Positions 1-5,617 of a DNA stretch of 5,709 bases are shown here, one piece after another. The notes under the pieces were generated by a model. It was given only the letters and a program-made list of their open reading frames with translations, had not been told where the DNA came from and ran no database searches. The translations under genes and the position numbers were made by a program. The DNA is from Gammaproteobacteria bacterium (GTDB lineage Bacteria > Pseudomonadota > Gammaproteobacteria > Steroidobacterales > GCA-2729495): contig JAHDYN010000143.1 of assembly GCA_023383735.1 (NCBI GenBank), positions 1-5,709 of the forward strand, written 5' to 3'. Numbering within the stretch: the first letter of the stretch is position 1; every line of letters starts with the position of its first letter.

Positions 1-1
1 G

Positions 2-295
2 TTCCTGATGGCCATGGCCATCGTCTTCCTGTTCCTGCTGCCATGGCTGGATCGCTGCAAGGTCAAGTCGATCCGCTATCGTGGCTGGACATACAAGGTC
101 GCGCTGACTGTATTCACTGTCAGCTTCGTCGCACTGGGCTTTCTCGGCATGCAGCCGGTCACGCCGGTGTTTGTATTCGCTGCACGGTTGTTTGCCGTCC
201 TCTACTTCGCGTTTTTCATCTTCATGCCGGTGTATACCGCGCGTGAACGGACCAAACCGGTTCCGGAACGCGTCGTTTACCACGGACACCAGTGA
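2..295 (+). CDS. petB: Cytochrome b of the bc1 complex, C-terminal part (5' truncated)
   Basis: This is the last 97 codons of cytochrome b, the membrane subunit of ubiquinol:cytochrome c reductase (complex III), which carries both b hemes and the quinol sites in the inner membrane. The reading frame is already open at the window edge, so the true start lies upstream. The visible part has the end of one hydrophobic helix, the loop LPWLDRCKVKSIRYRG typical of bacterial cytochrome b, two further membrane helices (about residues 32-50 and 55-78 of the visible part) and the family's C-terminal signature ERTKPVPERV. The heme-ligand histidines and the PEWY motif lie outside the window. The stop TGA (293-295) overlaps the GTG start chosen for petC, which fits a translationally coupled petABC operon. 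Identity is secure from the C-terminal motifs and the cytochrome c1 gene that follows. Confidence 0.95.
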   Translation, partial: FLMAMAIVFLFLLPWLDRCKVKSIRYRGWTYKVALTVFTVSFVALGFLGMQPVTPVFVFAARLFAVLYFAFFIFMPVYTARERTKPVPERVVYHGHQ

Positions 296-1077
296 TCGCC
301 ATGATGAGCAAAGTTATGAATCGCAGCTTGCAGCCGGGCCTTGCCGCTGTCGCCGGACTGATTGCCCTGCTGGTCCTCGGGACCGCGTCGGCCGCTGGCG
401 GTGGTGCCGCCCTGCATGACAAGGCCAACAACGACATCGGCAACATTCCCTCGCTGCAGCGCGGAGCCGGCAACTTCGTCAATTACTGCATGGGTTGTCA
501 CTCGGCCAAGTATGTCCGCTACAACCAGCTGGCCCGCGACCTGCAGATGTCCGAAGACCAGGTGGTGCGGAATCTCATGTTTGCCGCCATCAAGCCCACC
601 GAGACCATGGAAATCGCCATGCGTCCGGAGGACGGGCAGCGCTGGTTCGGCCTGATGCCACCGGATCTCTCCCTGATTGCGCGCTCGAAGGGGCCGGACT
701 ACCTGTACAACTTCCTGCGGTCCTTCTATCTCGACTCCTCGCGGTTCACCGGGGTGAACAACCTGATGTTGCCGGGGGCCAGCATGCCGCACGTGCTTGC
801 GGGCCTGCAGGGCACCCAACGGGCGATATTCCGGGAAGCGGAGATCAACGGTACCGTGCAGCACGTCTTCGACCGCTTCGAGCAGGTCAGTCCGGGCACG
901 ATGACGGCAGCCGAGTACGATGAGTTCGTCCGTGATACCGTCAACTTCCTGGATTACATCGGCGAACCGGTAAAACAGAAGCGCCAGAGCCTCGGAATTC
1001 TGGTGATGGTTTTTCTGATCGTCTTTCTGGTACTTGCATATCTCCTCAAGCGCGAGGTCTGGCGAGACGTCAGGTAG
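292..1077 (+). CDS. petC: Cytochrome c1, heme-binding subunit of the bc1 complex
   Basis: Cytochrome c1 takes electrons from the Rieske protein and passes them to a soluble cytochrome c on the periplasmic side of complex III. The 261-residue product, a normal length for the family, has an N-terminal signal sequence (hydrophobic stretch about 19-35, likely cleavage after TASA), one heme c motif CMGCH (C66, C69, H70), the conserved PPDLS segment (123-127), the probable axial Met in PGASMPHV (M165), and a single C-terminal membrane anchor (about 233-251) followed by the basic tail LKREVWRDV. The start is uncertain. GTG at 292 overlaps the petB stop as GTGA and has a GGA five bases upstream; ATG codons at 301, 304 and 316 would also keep the signal peptide but lack a better ribosome site. 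Function is certain; only the first few residues are open. Confidence 0.96.
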   Translation: MIAMMSKVMNRSLQPGLAAVAGLIALLVLGTASAAGGGAALHDKANNDIGNIPSLQRGAGNFVNYCMGCHSAKYVRYNQLARDLQMSEDQVVRNLMFAAIKPTETMEIAMRPEDGQRWFGLMPPDLSLIARSKGPDYLYNFLRSFYLDSSRFTGVNNLMLPGASMPHVLAGLQGTQRAIFREAEINGTVQHVFDRFEQVSPGTMTAAEYDEFVRDTVNFLDYIGEPVKQKRQSLGILVMVFLIVFLVLAYLLKREVWRDVR

Positions 1078-1123
1078 GGGAATCGCATTCCTTGCCTGTC
1101 CCGGCGCTCCGGCGGCCGCCGGG
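1077..1123 (+). other. Two adjacent hairpins in the petC-sspA gap
   Basis: The 101-base gap between petC and sspA begins with two potential stem-loops. The first pairs GGAAT (1079-1083) with ATTCC (1087-1091) around a CGC triloop and can extend by two G-U pairs at its base. The second pairs CCCGGCG (1100-1106) with CGCCGGG (1117-1123); its core can instead fold as the perfect 14-bp palindrome at 1109-1122. Neither is followed by a run of T, so this is not a standard intrinsic terminator. They could protect the pet mRNA 3' end, slow transcription, or simply reflect high G+C. I see no convincing sigma-70 promoter for sspA in the rest of the gap (1124-1178). Confidence 0.4.
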
Positions 1124-1164
1124 GTCTGTATGGCTGGTTCATCATGGATGCCCGGAACTCCGGC

Positions 1165-1170
1165 GAGAGG
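1165..1170 (+). promoter_or_regulatory. Ribosome binding site deciding the sspA start
   Basis: GAGAGG lies eight bases before the GTG at 1179. The alternative ATG at 1230 has only an AGG at 1218-1220 with a nine-base spacer, so this site favours the longer SspA. Confidence 0.6.
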
Positions 1171-1178
1171 CGTGACCC

Positions 1179-1832
1179 GTGACAGATGATTGGAGCAGTA
1201 CTGGTCTGGGACCGGGCAGGCGCGCTGCCATGACGCTATATGCCAGCCCTGATGCCATCCAGAGCCACCGCACGCGGATCGTGCTGGCGGAAAAAGGCAT
1301 TGAAATAGATATCGTCAATGTCGATGGCCCGGATCTTCCCGAGGACCTGCTCGACATCAATCCGTATCACAGCGTACCGACGCTGGTGGATCGCGGGCTG
1401 GTGCTGTACGACTCGCGGGTGATCATGGAGTACCTCGACGAGCGCTTTCCGCATCCGCCGCTGATGCCGGTCGACCCGGTCAGCCGCGCCCATGTCCGCC
1501 TTGCCCTGTACCGGGTCGAGCGGGACTGGTACGGCATGGTCGAGCAGATCCAGTCGGCCGGCGACCGCAAGCAGACCACCCAGGCGCGCAAGGTCCTGCA
1601 GGAGAGCCTGTTGTCTAGCGCGGAGATATTCGCCGCCAAGAGGTTTTTCCTCAACGACGAGTTCACTCTCGTCGATGCGAGCATTTCACCGGTGCTCTGG
1701 CGTCTGCCCTTGCTCGGCATCGAACTCAACGGCAGTGCTGCGCAGCCGATCCGCAAGTACATGGACCGGATCTTTGCGACACGGTCTTTCCGTGAAAGCC
1801 TCACCGAGGCCGAACGCGAGATGCGGCAGTAG
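1179..1832 (+). CDS. sspA: Stringent starvation protein A (RNA polymerase-associated, GST fold)
   Basis: SspA binds RNA polymerase and changes promoter use in stationary phase and acid stress; it has a glutathione S-transferase fold but is not known to act as a transferase. The 217-residue product has the N-terminal thioredoxin-like domain (about 18-90, with RIVLAEKG and NPYHSVPTLVDRG), the SspA hallmark EYLDERFPHPPLMPVDPV (84-101), whose PHP (91-93) matches the surface pocket required for E. coli SspA activity, and a helical C-terminal domain ending SLTEAEREMRQ, as in E. coli. GTG at 1179 is preferred because GAGAGG (1165-1170) sits eight bases upstream and because RRAAMTLY lines up with KRSVMTLF near the E. 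coli N-terminus. ATG at 1230 would give a 200-residue form starting at MTLY. It is followed by sspB after 16 bases, the usual two-gene operon. Confidence 0.95.
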   Translation: MTDDWSSTGLGPGRRAAMTLYASPDAIQSHRTRIVLAEKGIEIDIVNVDGPDLPEDLLDINPYHSVPTLVDRGLVLYDSRVIMEYLDERFPHPPLMPVDPVSRAHVRLALYRVERDWYGMVEQIQSAGDRKQTTQARKVLQESLLSSAEIFAAKRFFLNDEFTLVDASISPVLWRLPLLGIELNGSAAQPIRKYMDRIFATRSFRESLTEAEREMRQ

Positions 1833-1848
1833 TCCTGCCCCGGCTGCA

Positions 1849-2283
1849 GTGACTGAACCTCCCGTCCCGCAACCGGCCCTGCCGCCCAAGCGCCCGTACC
1901 TGCTGCGGGCGCTGCACCAGTGGATGGTCGACAACAGCCAGACGCCTTATCTGGTGGTGGATGCGGCCTGCGCCGGTGTTTCCGTTCCCGAGGAACATGT
2001 CCAGGAGGGGCGTATCACGCTCAACCTCAGCTATTCCGCCACCAGCAACCTGGCCATGGGCAACGACGAGATCAGCTTCGATGCGCGCTTTGGCGGCGCG
2101 GCGCGGCGTGTCTTCATCCCGATGCCCGCCGTAGTCGGGATCTATGCGCGGGAAAGCGGCGAGGGGCTCGTGTTTCCACCGGATGAATATGCGGCTCTGG
2201 ACGCTGCCGGGCCAGATTCCCCCGATCCCGATCCGGTGGATCCGCCACCGCCGCGCCGTCCCAGCCTGAAGGTCGTCAAGTAG
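1849..2283 (+). CDS. sspB: ClpXP protease specificity-enhancing factor SspB
   Basis: SspB is the adaptor that binds ssrA-tagged polypeptides from stalled ribosomes and delivers them to ClpXP. The 144-residue product has the substrate-binding domain (about 13-112): KRPYLLRALHQWMVDNSQTP, then LVVDAACAGVSVPEEHV, the conserved GNDEISFDARFGG (71-83) and PMPAVVGIYARESGEG. A flexible linker rich in Pro and Asp follows (about 118-135), and the product ends in RRPSLKVVK, which matches the ClpX-docking tail of E. coli SspB (RPALRVVK). The frame stays open far upstream through sspA, but homology begins only after the sspA stop. The only suitable start is therefore GTG at 1849, which lacks a recognisable Shine-Dalgarno site, so translation may depend on coupling to sspA 16 bases upstream. 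The gene ends 16 bases from the stop of the convergent SIS-domain gene. Confidence 0.95.
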   Translation: MTEPPVPQPALPPKRPYLLRALHQWMVDNSQTPYLVVDAACAGVSVPEEHVQEGRITLNLSYSATSNLAMGNDEISFDARFGGAARRVFIPMPAVVGIYARESGEGLVFPPDEYAALDAAGPDSPDPDPVDPPPPRRPSLKVVK

Positions 2284-2299
2284 GCCTCGGCACTCCGCC

Positions 2300-2911
2300 T
2301 CAAGACCGGTCGGGGCCCGGCGTGGCAAACAGGGCCTGGTCGATTGCGTCGCACAGGCAGTGGATCACCACGAGGTGCACCTCCTGGATGCGCGCGGTGC
2401 GCTGCGCCGGCACACGGATCTCCATATCGCCCTCACGCAACACCCCGGCCAGCCGGCCGCCGTCCCTGCCGGTCAGCGCGATCACGCGCATGCCGCATTC
2501 GTGTGCCGCCTCGGCGGCAGCAACGACATTTGCCGAGTTTCCCGAAGTCGAGATGGCCAGCAGCGCATCGCCGCCCCGACCGAGTGCGCGGAGCTGCTTG
2601 GAAAATACCTGCTCGTACGAGTAGTCGTTGGCAATCGAGGTCAGCGTGGAGGTGTCGGTGGACAGCGCGATTGCGGCCAGCCCGGGCCGCTCCATCTCGA
2701 AGCGGTTCAGCAGTTCGGCGGAAAAGTGCTGCGCATCACCGGCCGAACCGCCGTTGCCGCAACTCAGGATCTTGCCGCCGTTGCGGAGTGTTGCCGTCAG
2801 CAATCCGGCTGCGCCGGCAATGGGCGAGACGAGCATCGCGAGCGATGCCTGCTTGACCGCCATGCTTTCTTCGAAATGTCTGCGAATGCTGTCAGTGGCC
2901 GACATCGTCAT
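2300..2911 (-). CDS. gmhA: SIS-domain phosphoheptose isomerase (GmhA / DiaA family)
   Basis: GmhA converts sedoheptulose 7-phosphate to D-glycero-D-manno-heptose 7-phosphate, the first step to the LPS core heptose; its paralogue DiaA binds DnaA and has no known enzyme activity. The 203-residue product is one SIS domain: LSCGNGGSAGDAQHF (49-63), ERPGLAAIALSTD, SIANDYSYEQVFSKQ, LLAISTSGNSANV (117-129), IALTGRDGG (144-152) and TARIQEVHLVVIHCLCDAID (172-191). Locus position and overall sequence resemble E. coli diaA (yraO). However, residues matching the GmhA metal and catalytic set are all present (H62, E66, Q176, H184), whereas E. coli DiaA has Ser and Asn in place of the Glu and the last His. 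I therefore favour an active isomerase, possibly with a DiaA-like role too. ATG at 2911 and ATG at 2905 are both possible; GGACGGGG lies directly upstream. The gap from yraN is 42 bases. Confidence 0.88.
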   Translation of the reverse strand: MTMSATDSIRRHFEESMAVKQASLAMLVSPIAGAAGLLTATLRNGGKILSCGNGGSAGDAQHFSAELLNRFEMERPGLAAIALSTDTSTLTSIANDYSYEQVFSKQLRALGRGGDALLAISTSGNSANVVAAAEAAHECGMRVIALTGRDGGRLAGVLREGDMEIRVPAQRTARIQEVHLVVIHCLCDAIDQALFATPGPDRS

Positions 2912-2953
2912 CCCCGTCCGGATTTCAGTTCCGCTGCATCATACGACCAGTGC

Positions 2954-3334
2954 TCAGCGACTGGCCATGTCGTCGAGGCTGAAAGCGGCGCGGATCCAGC
3001 TGATCTGCGGTGTTTCCAGTGTGCCGGTGATGCCGACCACGTCGAATCTGACTGGCCACTCCCGGTAGCACCGGTTCAGCAGGATGAAATGCCGGGTGGC
3101 CAGGATGATCCGCCGCTGCTTTTGGCGGTTGACCGTTTCCGCCGGCCTTGCCATGCGGTCGGAGTGCCGGGCGCGGACTTCGACGATGACCAGGGTGGTT
3201 CCGTCGCGCATCACCAGGTCGAGCTCGCCAACCCTGGCGCGGTGGTTGCTGGCCACCAGCACCAGTCCCTGCTGCTGCAGATGGCGGGTCGCCAGTTGCT
3301 CGGCGCTTCGGCCGTGTTCCAGATGCCTGGCCAC
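2954..3334 (-). CDS. yraN: YraN / UPF0102 family protein, nuclease-like fold
   Basis: This is a conserved protein of unknown cellular role whose family has a restriction-endonuclease-like fold. From GTG at 3334 the product has 126 residues, close to the family norm of about 120-130. Visible family features in order are HGRSAEQLATRHLQQQGL (7-24), the acidic motif GELDLVMRDG (36-45; E37 and D39), IVEVRAR (50-56; E52 and R54, the usual E-V-[RK] position), a basic stretch around VNRQKQRRIILATRHFI, and RFDVVGITG near the end. The start is uncertain. The frame is open back to an ATG at 3430, but that would overlap lpoA by about 80 bases and add a non-conserved extension. A CTG at 3352 touches the lpoA stop, and neither it nor the GTG has a clear ribosome site. 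The gene sits 14 bases after lpoA, in the conserved lpoA-yraN-diaA/gmhA order. Confidence 0.88.
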   Translation of the reverse strand: MARHLEHGRSAEQLATRHLQQQGLVLVASNHRARVGELDLVMRDGTTLVIVEVRARHSDRMARPAETVNRQKQRRIILATRHFILLNRCYREWPVRFDVVGITGTLETPQISWIRAAFSLDDMASR

Positions 3335-3348
3335 GGCCTGGTCAGGGC

Positions 3349-4659
3349 TCAGGGGTCGGCGAATACAGGCTGTATATCGCTGGCTGGAAGAAGCGCCGGT
3401 GTGGGTTGGCCGCCGCGCACCGTTGCCCACTGCAGCCGCCTGTGTATGCGCCCCATGCTGTCGGCATTGAGCGTGCCGGTAACACCGCGAAGCTCACCAT
3501 CCCGAAACGGCCCGGCCATCGTTTGCCGGCCAATCGTCGGCAGCAGCTGCCAGGCGTCGTAACCCAGCGCATACAGGCGCGACAGACCCAGCGACTGCGG
3601 CCCCCAGTAGCGCGCCACCTGCGACTTCAGGAGTGCGCTGCGGCTGTCGGGTGCGATCATCCACGGGCCGTCCGGAAAGCTGATGCCATTCAGGTCATTG
3701 GCGTTGCTGTCGCCATCCTCCCAGATTGCCGAGGTGCTGTAGGTGGGCAGGTTGCCTGCCCCATAGAAGCGCAGTTGCGGCCAGATCAGTTTGCCGGTGG
3801 TGCTGGTCGCGGCCAGAAAGACTAGATCGATGTCCTGGCGCCGTCCCCCTGCGAATGTGGCCGATTTGTCCTGATAGGCGAGAGCGGCCCGCAGCTCCGG
3901 CGAGAAGTCGGATTCGCCCGGCGGGTAGAGTCGGGCTGCCACGACCTGCCCGCCCAGCGCGGCGAAGCTGTCCTGGAAGGCCGCCTGCATTCGCCGGCCC
4001 CAGCTGTTGTCGGGCGCCAGCGAAATCGCGCGCAACTGGCCGAGGGACACGGCACGGGCGGCTATCTCCCAGGTCTCGTCTTCCGGCGCCAGGCCAAACT
4101 GCCAGAAGCCCGCACGCGCGGACTCGCCGTCGGGCAGATAGTTGAGAGCCAGAACCGGAGTCACGCCGGCAATCTGGTTGAGCGCCTGCACCGACTCACG
4201 CAGCAGTGGCCCGACGACGATGCCGGCACCGGCCTGTTGTGCCTGCGCGTAGGCTTCGCCGACGCCGAGCCGCGCCACGTCGTACACGAGTACTTGTTGC
4301 CGGCTGCGGACCGAACCCAGGTGTGCGGCGATGAAGCCGTCGCGCACGGCCATGCCGGCCGACTGCTGGCGGCCCGAAAGCGGCAGCAGCAGCGCGACAG
4401 GCGCATCGGGGTCACGGGCGGTGCCGGGCTGCCAGGTGGGGGCGGGCGCCCCCGGTGGGACCGAAGCGGTACGGGTTCGGCTGCCGGTATCGACTGCGCC
4501 AGCCGGCTGCGCCTGCCCGGCGGCGGGAGTCCGGGCGGTCCCCGCTGCGGGCGCGGAACTGCTGGTTTCGACTGGAGGTTGCAGCGGCTGGCAGGCTGCT
4601 CCGACAATGACCGACATGAGCAACAGCGCGAACTGGCATTTGTGCGAGGTGGAAGGCAT
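3349..4659 (-). CDS. lpoA: LpoA-type outer-membrane lipoprotein activator of PBP1A (LppC family), short form
   Basis: LpoA is an outer-membrane lipoprotein that reaches through the periplasm and stimulates the peptidoglycan synthase PBP1A. From ATG at 4659 the product has 436 residues. It has a lipoprotein signal (hydrophobic 9-22) ending VGAAC with Cys23 as the lipidated residue and Gln at +2, compatible with outer-membrane sorting. A Pro/Ala/Thr-rich linker follows (about 24-86), then the periplasmic-binding-protein-like LppC domain starting PVALLLPLSGRQQSAGMAV (87-105), with GIVVGPLLRESV, LAPDNSWGRRM, DLVFLAATS and LYALGYDAWQLL (362-373). From memory E. coli LpoA has about 678 residues because an N-terminal TPR-like domain precedes this region; that domain is missing here. 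An in-frame ATG at 4719 would only lengthen the signal's leading segment; GGA four bases before 4659 supports the start used. The -3 residue of the lipobox is Gly rather than the usual Leu. Confidence 0.9.
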   Translation of the reverse strand: MPSTSHKCQFALLLMSVIVGAACQPLQPPVETSSSAPAAGTARTPAAGQAQPAGAVDTGSRTRTASVPPGAPAPTWQPGTARDPDAPVALLLPLSGRQQSAGMAVRDGFIAAHLGSVRSRQQVLVYDVARLGVGEAYAQAQQAGAGIVVGPLLRESVQALNQIAGVTPVLALNYLPDGESARAGFWQFGLAPEDETWEIAARAVSLGQLRAISLAPDNSWGRRMQAAFQDSFAALGGQVVAARLYPPGESDFSPELRAALAYQDKSATFAGGRRQDIDLVFLAATSTTGKLIWPQLRFYGAGNLPTYSTSAIWEDGDSNANDLNGISFPDGPWMIAPDSRSALLKSQVARYWGPQSLGLSRLYALGYDAWQLLPTIGRQTMAGPFRDGELRGVTGTLNADSMGRIHRRLQWATVRGGQPTPALLPASDIQPVFADP

Positions 4660-4731
4660 GCGGTCCGGTTGCTCGTTCCAGTCTGTGGTATCACGCCGCG
4701 GCGTCGAAAGCAGGCGCATAGAGGGTTGGCG
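4660..4731. promoter_or_regulatory. Divergent lpoA / rsmI control region
   Basis: These 72 bases separate two genes that read away from each other, so both promoters probably lie here or run into the neighbouring 5' ends. I cannot pick a convincing -35/-10 pair on either strand. A perfect 12-bp palindrome, ACGCCGCGGCGT, lies near the middle (4693-4704); it could be an operator or a chance product of high G+C. Confidence 0.45.
4720..4725 (+). promoter_or_regulatory. Ribosome binding site deciding the rsmI start
   Basis: AGAGGG lies six bases before the GTG at 4732 and makes that codon a better start than the in-frame TTG at 4726, which directly follows the site. The frame is open much further upstream, but that part is antisense to lpoA and carries no RsmI homology. 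Confidence 0.65.
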
Positions 4732-5571
4732 GTGAAGATTCAGCCCGGAACCCTGTATGTCGTGGCGACCCCGATCGGCAATATCGACGACCTGAGTCCG
4801 CGGGCCAAGGAGGTCCTGGCAAAGGTCAGTCTGGTCGCAGCGGAGGATACCCGCCACGCCGGGCAATTGCTAACGCGCCTCGGCATCGATGCGCGCCTGG
4901 TTTCCCTGCACGAGCACAATGAAGCGCAGCGCAGCGATGAACTGCTGGCGCAGCTGAAAACCGGCAGCAGCATCGCACTGGTGAGCGATGCGGGTACGCC
5001 GCTCATCTCGGATCCGGGCTACCGTTTGCTGGCCGCGGTGCGCGCCGCCGGATTGCCGGTCAGCCCGATACCCGGCTGCTGCGCGCTGATCGCTGCGCTG
5101 TCGGTTGCCGGGTTGCCGACCGACCGCTTCCTGTTCGAGGGCTTTCTGCCGGCGCGCAGCGCCGGCCGCGTTGCCCGCCTGCGTGAGCTGGCCGGGCAGG
5201 CTGCCACGCTGGTTTTCTACGAGGGCATACACCGCCTGCCGGCAGCGCTGAAGGACGCCATCGCCGTGTTCGGCGAGTCGCGGCCTGCGGCTGTGGGGCG
5301 CGAACTGACCAAGCTGCACGAGACCATCTATCGCGGCACGCTGGCAGAAGTCCTGACCGCCGTGCTTGCCGATCCGGGCGGTGAGCGGGGGGAATGCACG
5401 CTGCTCATCGCCGGCAATCCGACCGCGGCAACGGTCGACGACAGCGAACTCGCGCGCATCGTGCACATCCTTGCCGCAGAGCTGCCCGCTGCCCAGGCGG
5501 CAGGTCTTGCGGCGCGCATCACTGGCGCAGCGCGGCGAGACGCCTACCGGCTGGCAGCAGCGCGGAAATAA
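4732..5571 (+). CDS. rsmI: 16S rRNA (cytidine-1402-2'-O)-methyltransferase RsmI
   Basis: RsmI uses S-adenosylmethionine to methylate the 2'-OH of C1402 in the decoding centre of 16S rRNA, next to the base methylation made by RsmH. The 279-residue product (E. coli about 286) belongs to the tetrapyrrole-methylase-like SAM enzymes. It shows GTLYVVATPIGNIDDLSPRA (6-25), AAEDTRHAGQLL (36-47), the glycine-rich IALVSDAGTPLISDPGYRL (81-99), PIPGCCALIAALSVAGLPTDRF (112-133), FEGFLPAR, YEGIHRL (163-169), AVGRELTKLHETIYRG (187-202) and a helical C-terminal domain rich in Ala and Arg. Two small departures from the E. coli sequence are Cys116 in the usual PGPCA stretch and EGIHR where E. coli has ESTHR. 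The start is GTG at 4732, supported by AGAGGG. The stop at 5569-5571 lies in a 9-bp tandem repeat. It is divergent from lpoA and precedes rnpB. Confidence 0.96.
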   Translation: MKIQPGTLYVVATPIGNIDDLSPRAKEVLAKVSLVAAEDTRHAGQLLTRLGIDARLVSLHEHNEAQRSDELLAQLKTGSSIALVSDAGTPLISDPGYRLLAAVRAAGLPVSPIPGCCALIAALSVAGLPTDRFLFEGFLPARSAGRVARLRELAGQAATLVFYEGIHRLPAALKDAIAVFGESRPAAVGRELTKLHETIYRGTLAEVLTAVLADPGGERGECTLLIAGNPTAATVDDSELARIVHILAAELPAAQAAGLAARITGAARRDAYRLAAARK

Positions 5572-5595
5572 GCCAAATAAGCCAAATAAGCCAAA
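5566..5595 (+). repeat. 9-bp tandem repeat, three units, carrying the rsmI stop
   Basis: The unit AAATAAGCC occurs three times without mismatch (5566-5574, 5575-5583, 5584-5592), followed by a partial AAA. Because the unit is a multiple of three, each copy puts a TAA in the rsmI frame (5569, 5578 and 5587). The array is A+T-rich in a G+C-rich setting and ends just upstream of the rnpB -10 box, so it covers the region where the -35 and any upstream element would fall. Confidence 0.95.
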
Positions 5596-5605
5596 CCCGG
5601 CACCT

Positions 5606-5611
5606 TATACT
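5606..5611 (+). promoter_or_regulatory. Probable -10 box of the rnpB promoter
   Basis: TATACT differs by one base from the sigma-70 consensus TATAAT and stands out in G+C-rich surroundings. Transcription starting about seven bases downstream (near 5618) agrees with the expected 5' end of the RNase P RNA. No good -35 hexamer is visible at 16-18 bp spacing; that position falls within the AAATAAGCC repeat. Confidence 0.7.
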
Positions 5612-5617
5612 TCCCCG

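Noticed and set aside
277..864. A 195-codon minus-strand open frame opposite petC
   Set aside because: It is the shadow of the cytochrome c1 gene, with a His/Arg/Gly-rich composition and no family signature.
1492..1848. An N-terminal extension of SspB into sspA
   Set aside because: The frame is open, but the translation there is the Ser/Arg/Pro-rich shadow of sspA, and SspB homology begins only after the sspA stop.
2235..2249. GGTGG/CCACC stem near the end of sspB as a terminator
   Set aside because: It is a five-base-pair stem inside the coding sequence with no T-run after it. No terminator can be seen between the convergent sspB and SIS genes.
2360..3562. A 400-codon plus-strand open frame running antisense through gmhA, yraN and the end of lpoA
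   Set aside because: Its translation shows no recognisable domain, and it covers three minus-strand genes with clear family motifs. Long antisense open frames are common in DNA of this G+C content.
4237..4731. A much longer N-terminus for RsmI
   Set aside because: The frame is open, but the extra part is antisense to lpoA, is Arg/Gly-rich and unlike any RsmI. The GTG at 4732 has a good ribosome site and gives the usual length.
4660..4866. A longer LpoA beginning at 4719 or 4866
   Set aside because: Either start would put 20 or more residues before the lipoprotein signal and run into the divergent rsmI gene. From 4659 the signal has a normal length, with Cys at position 23.
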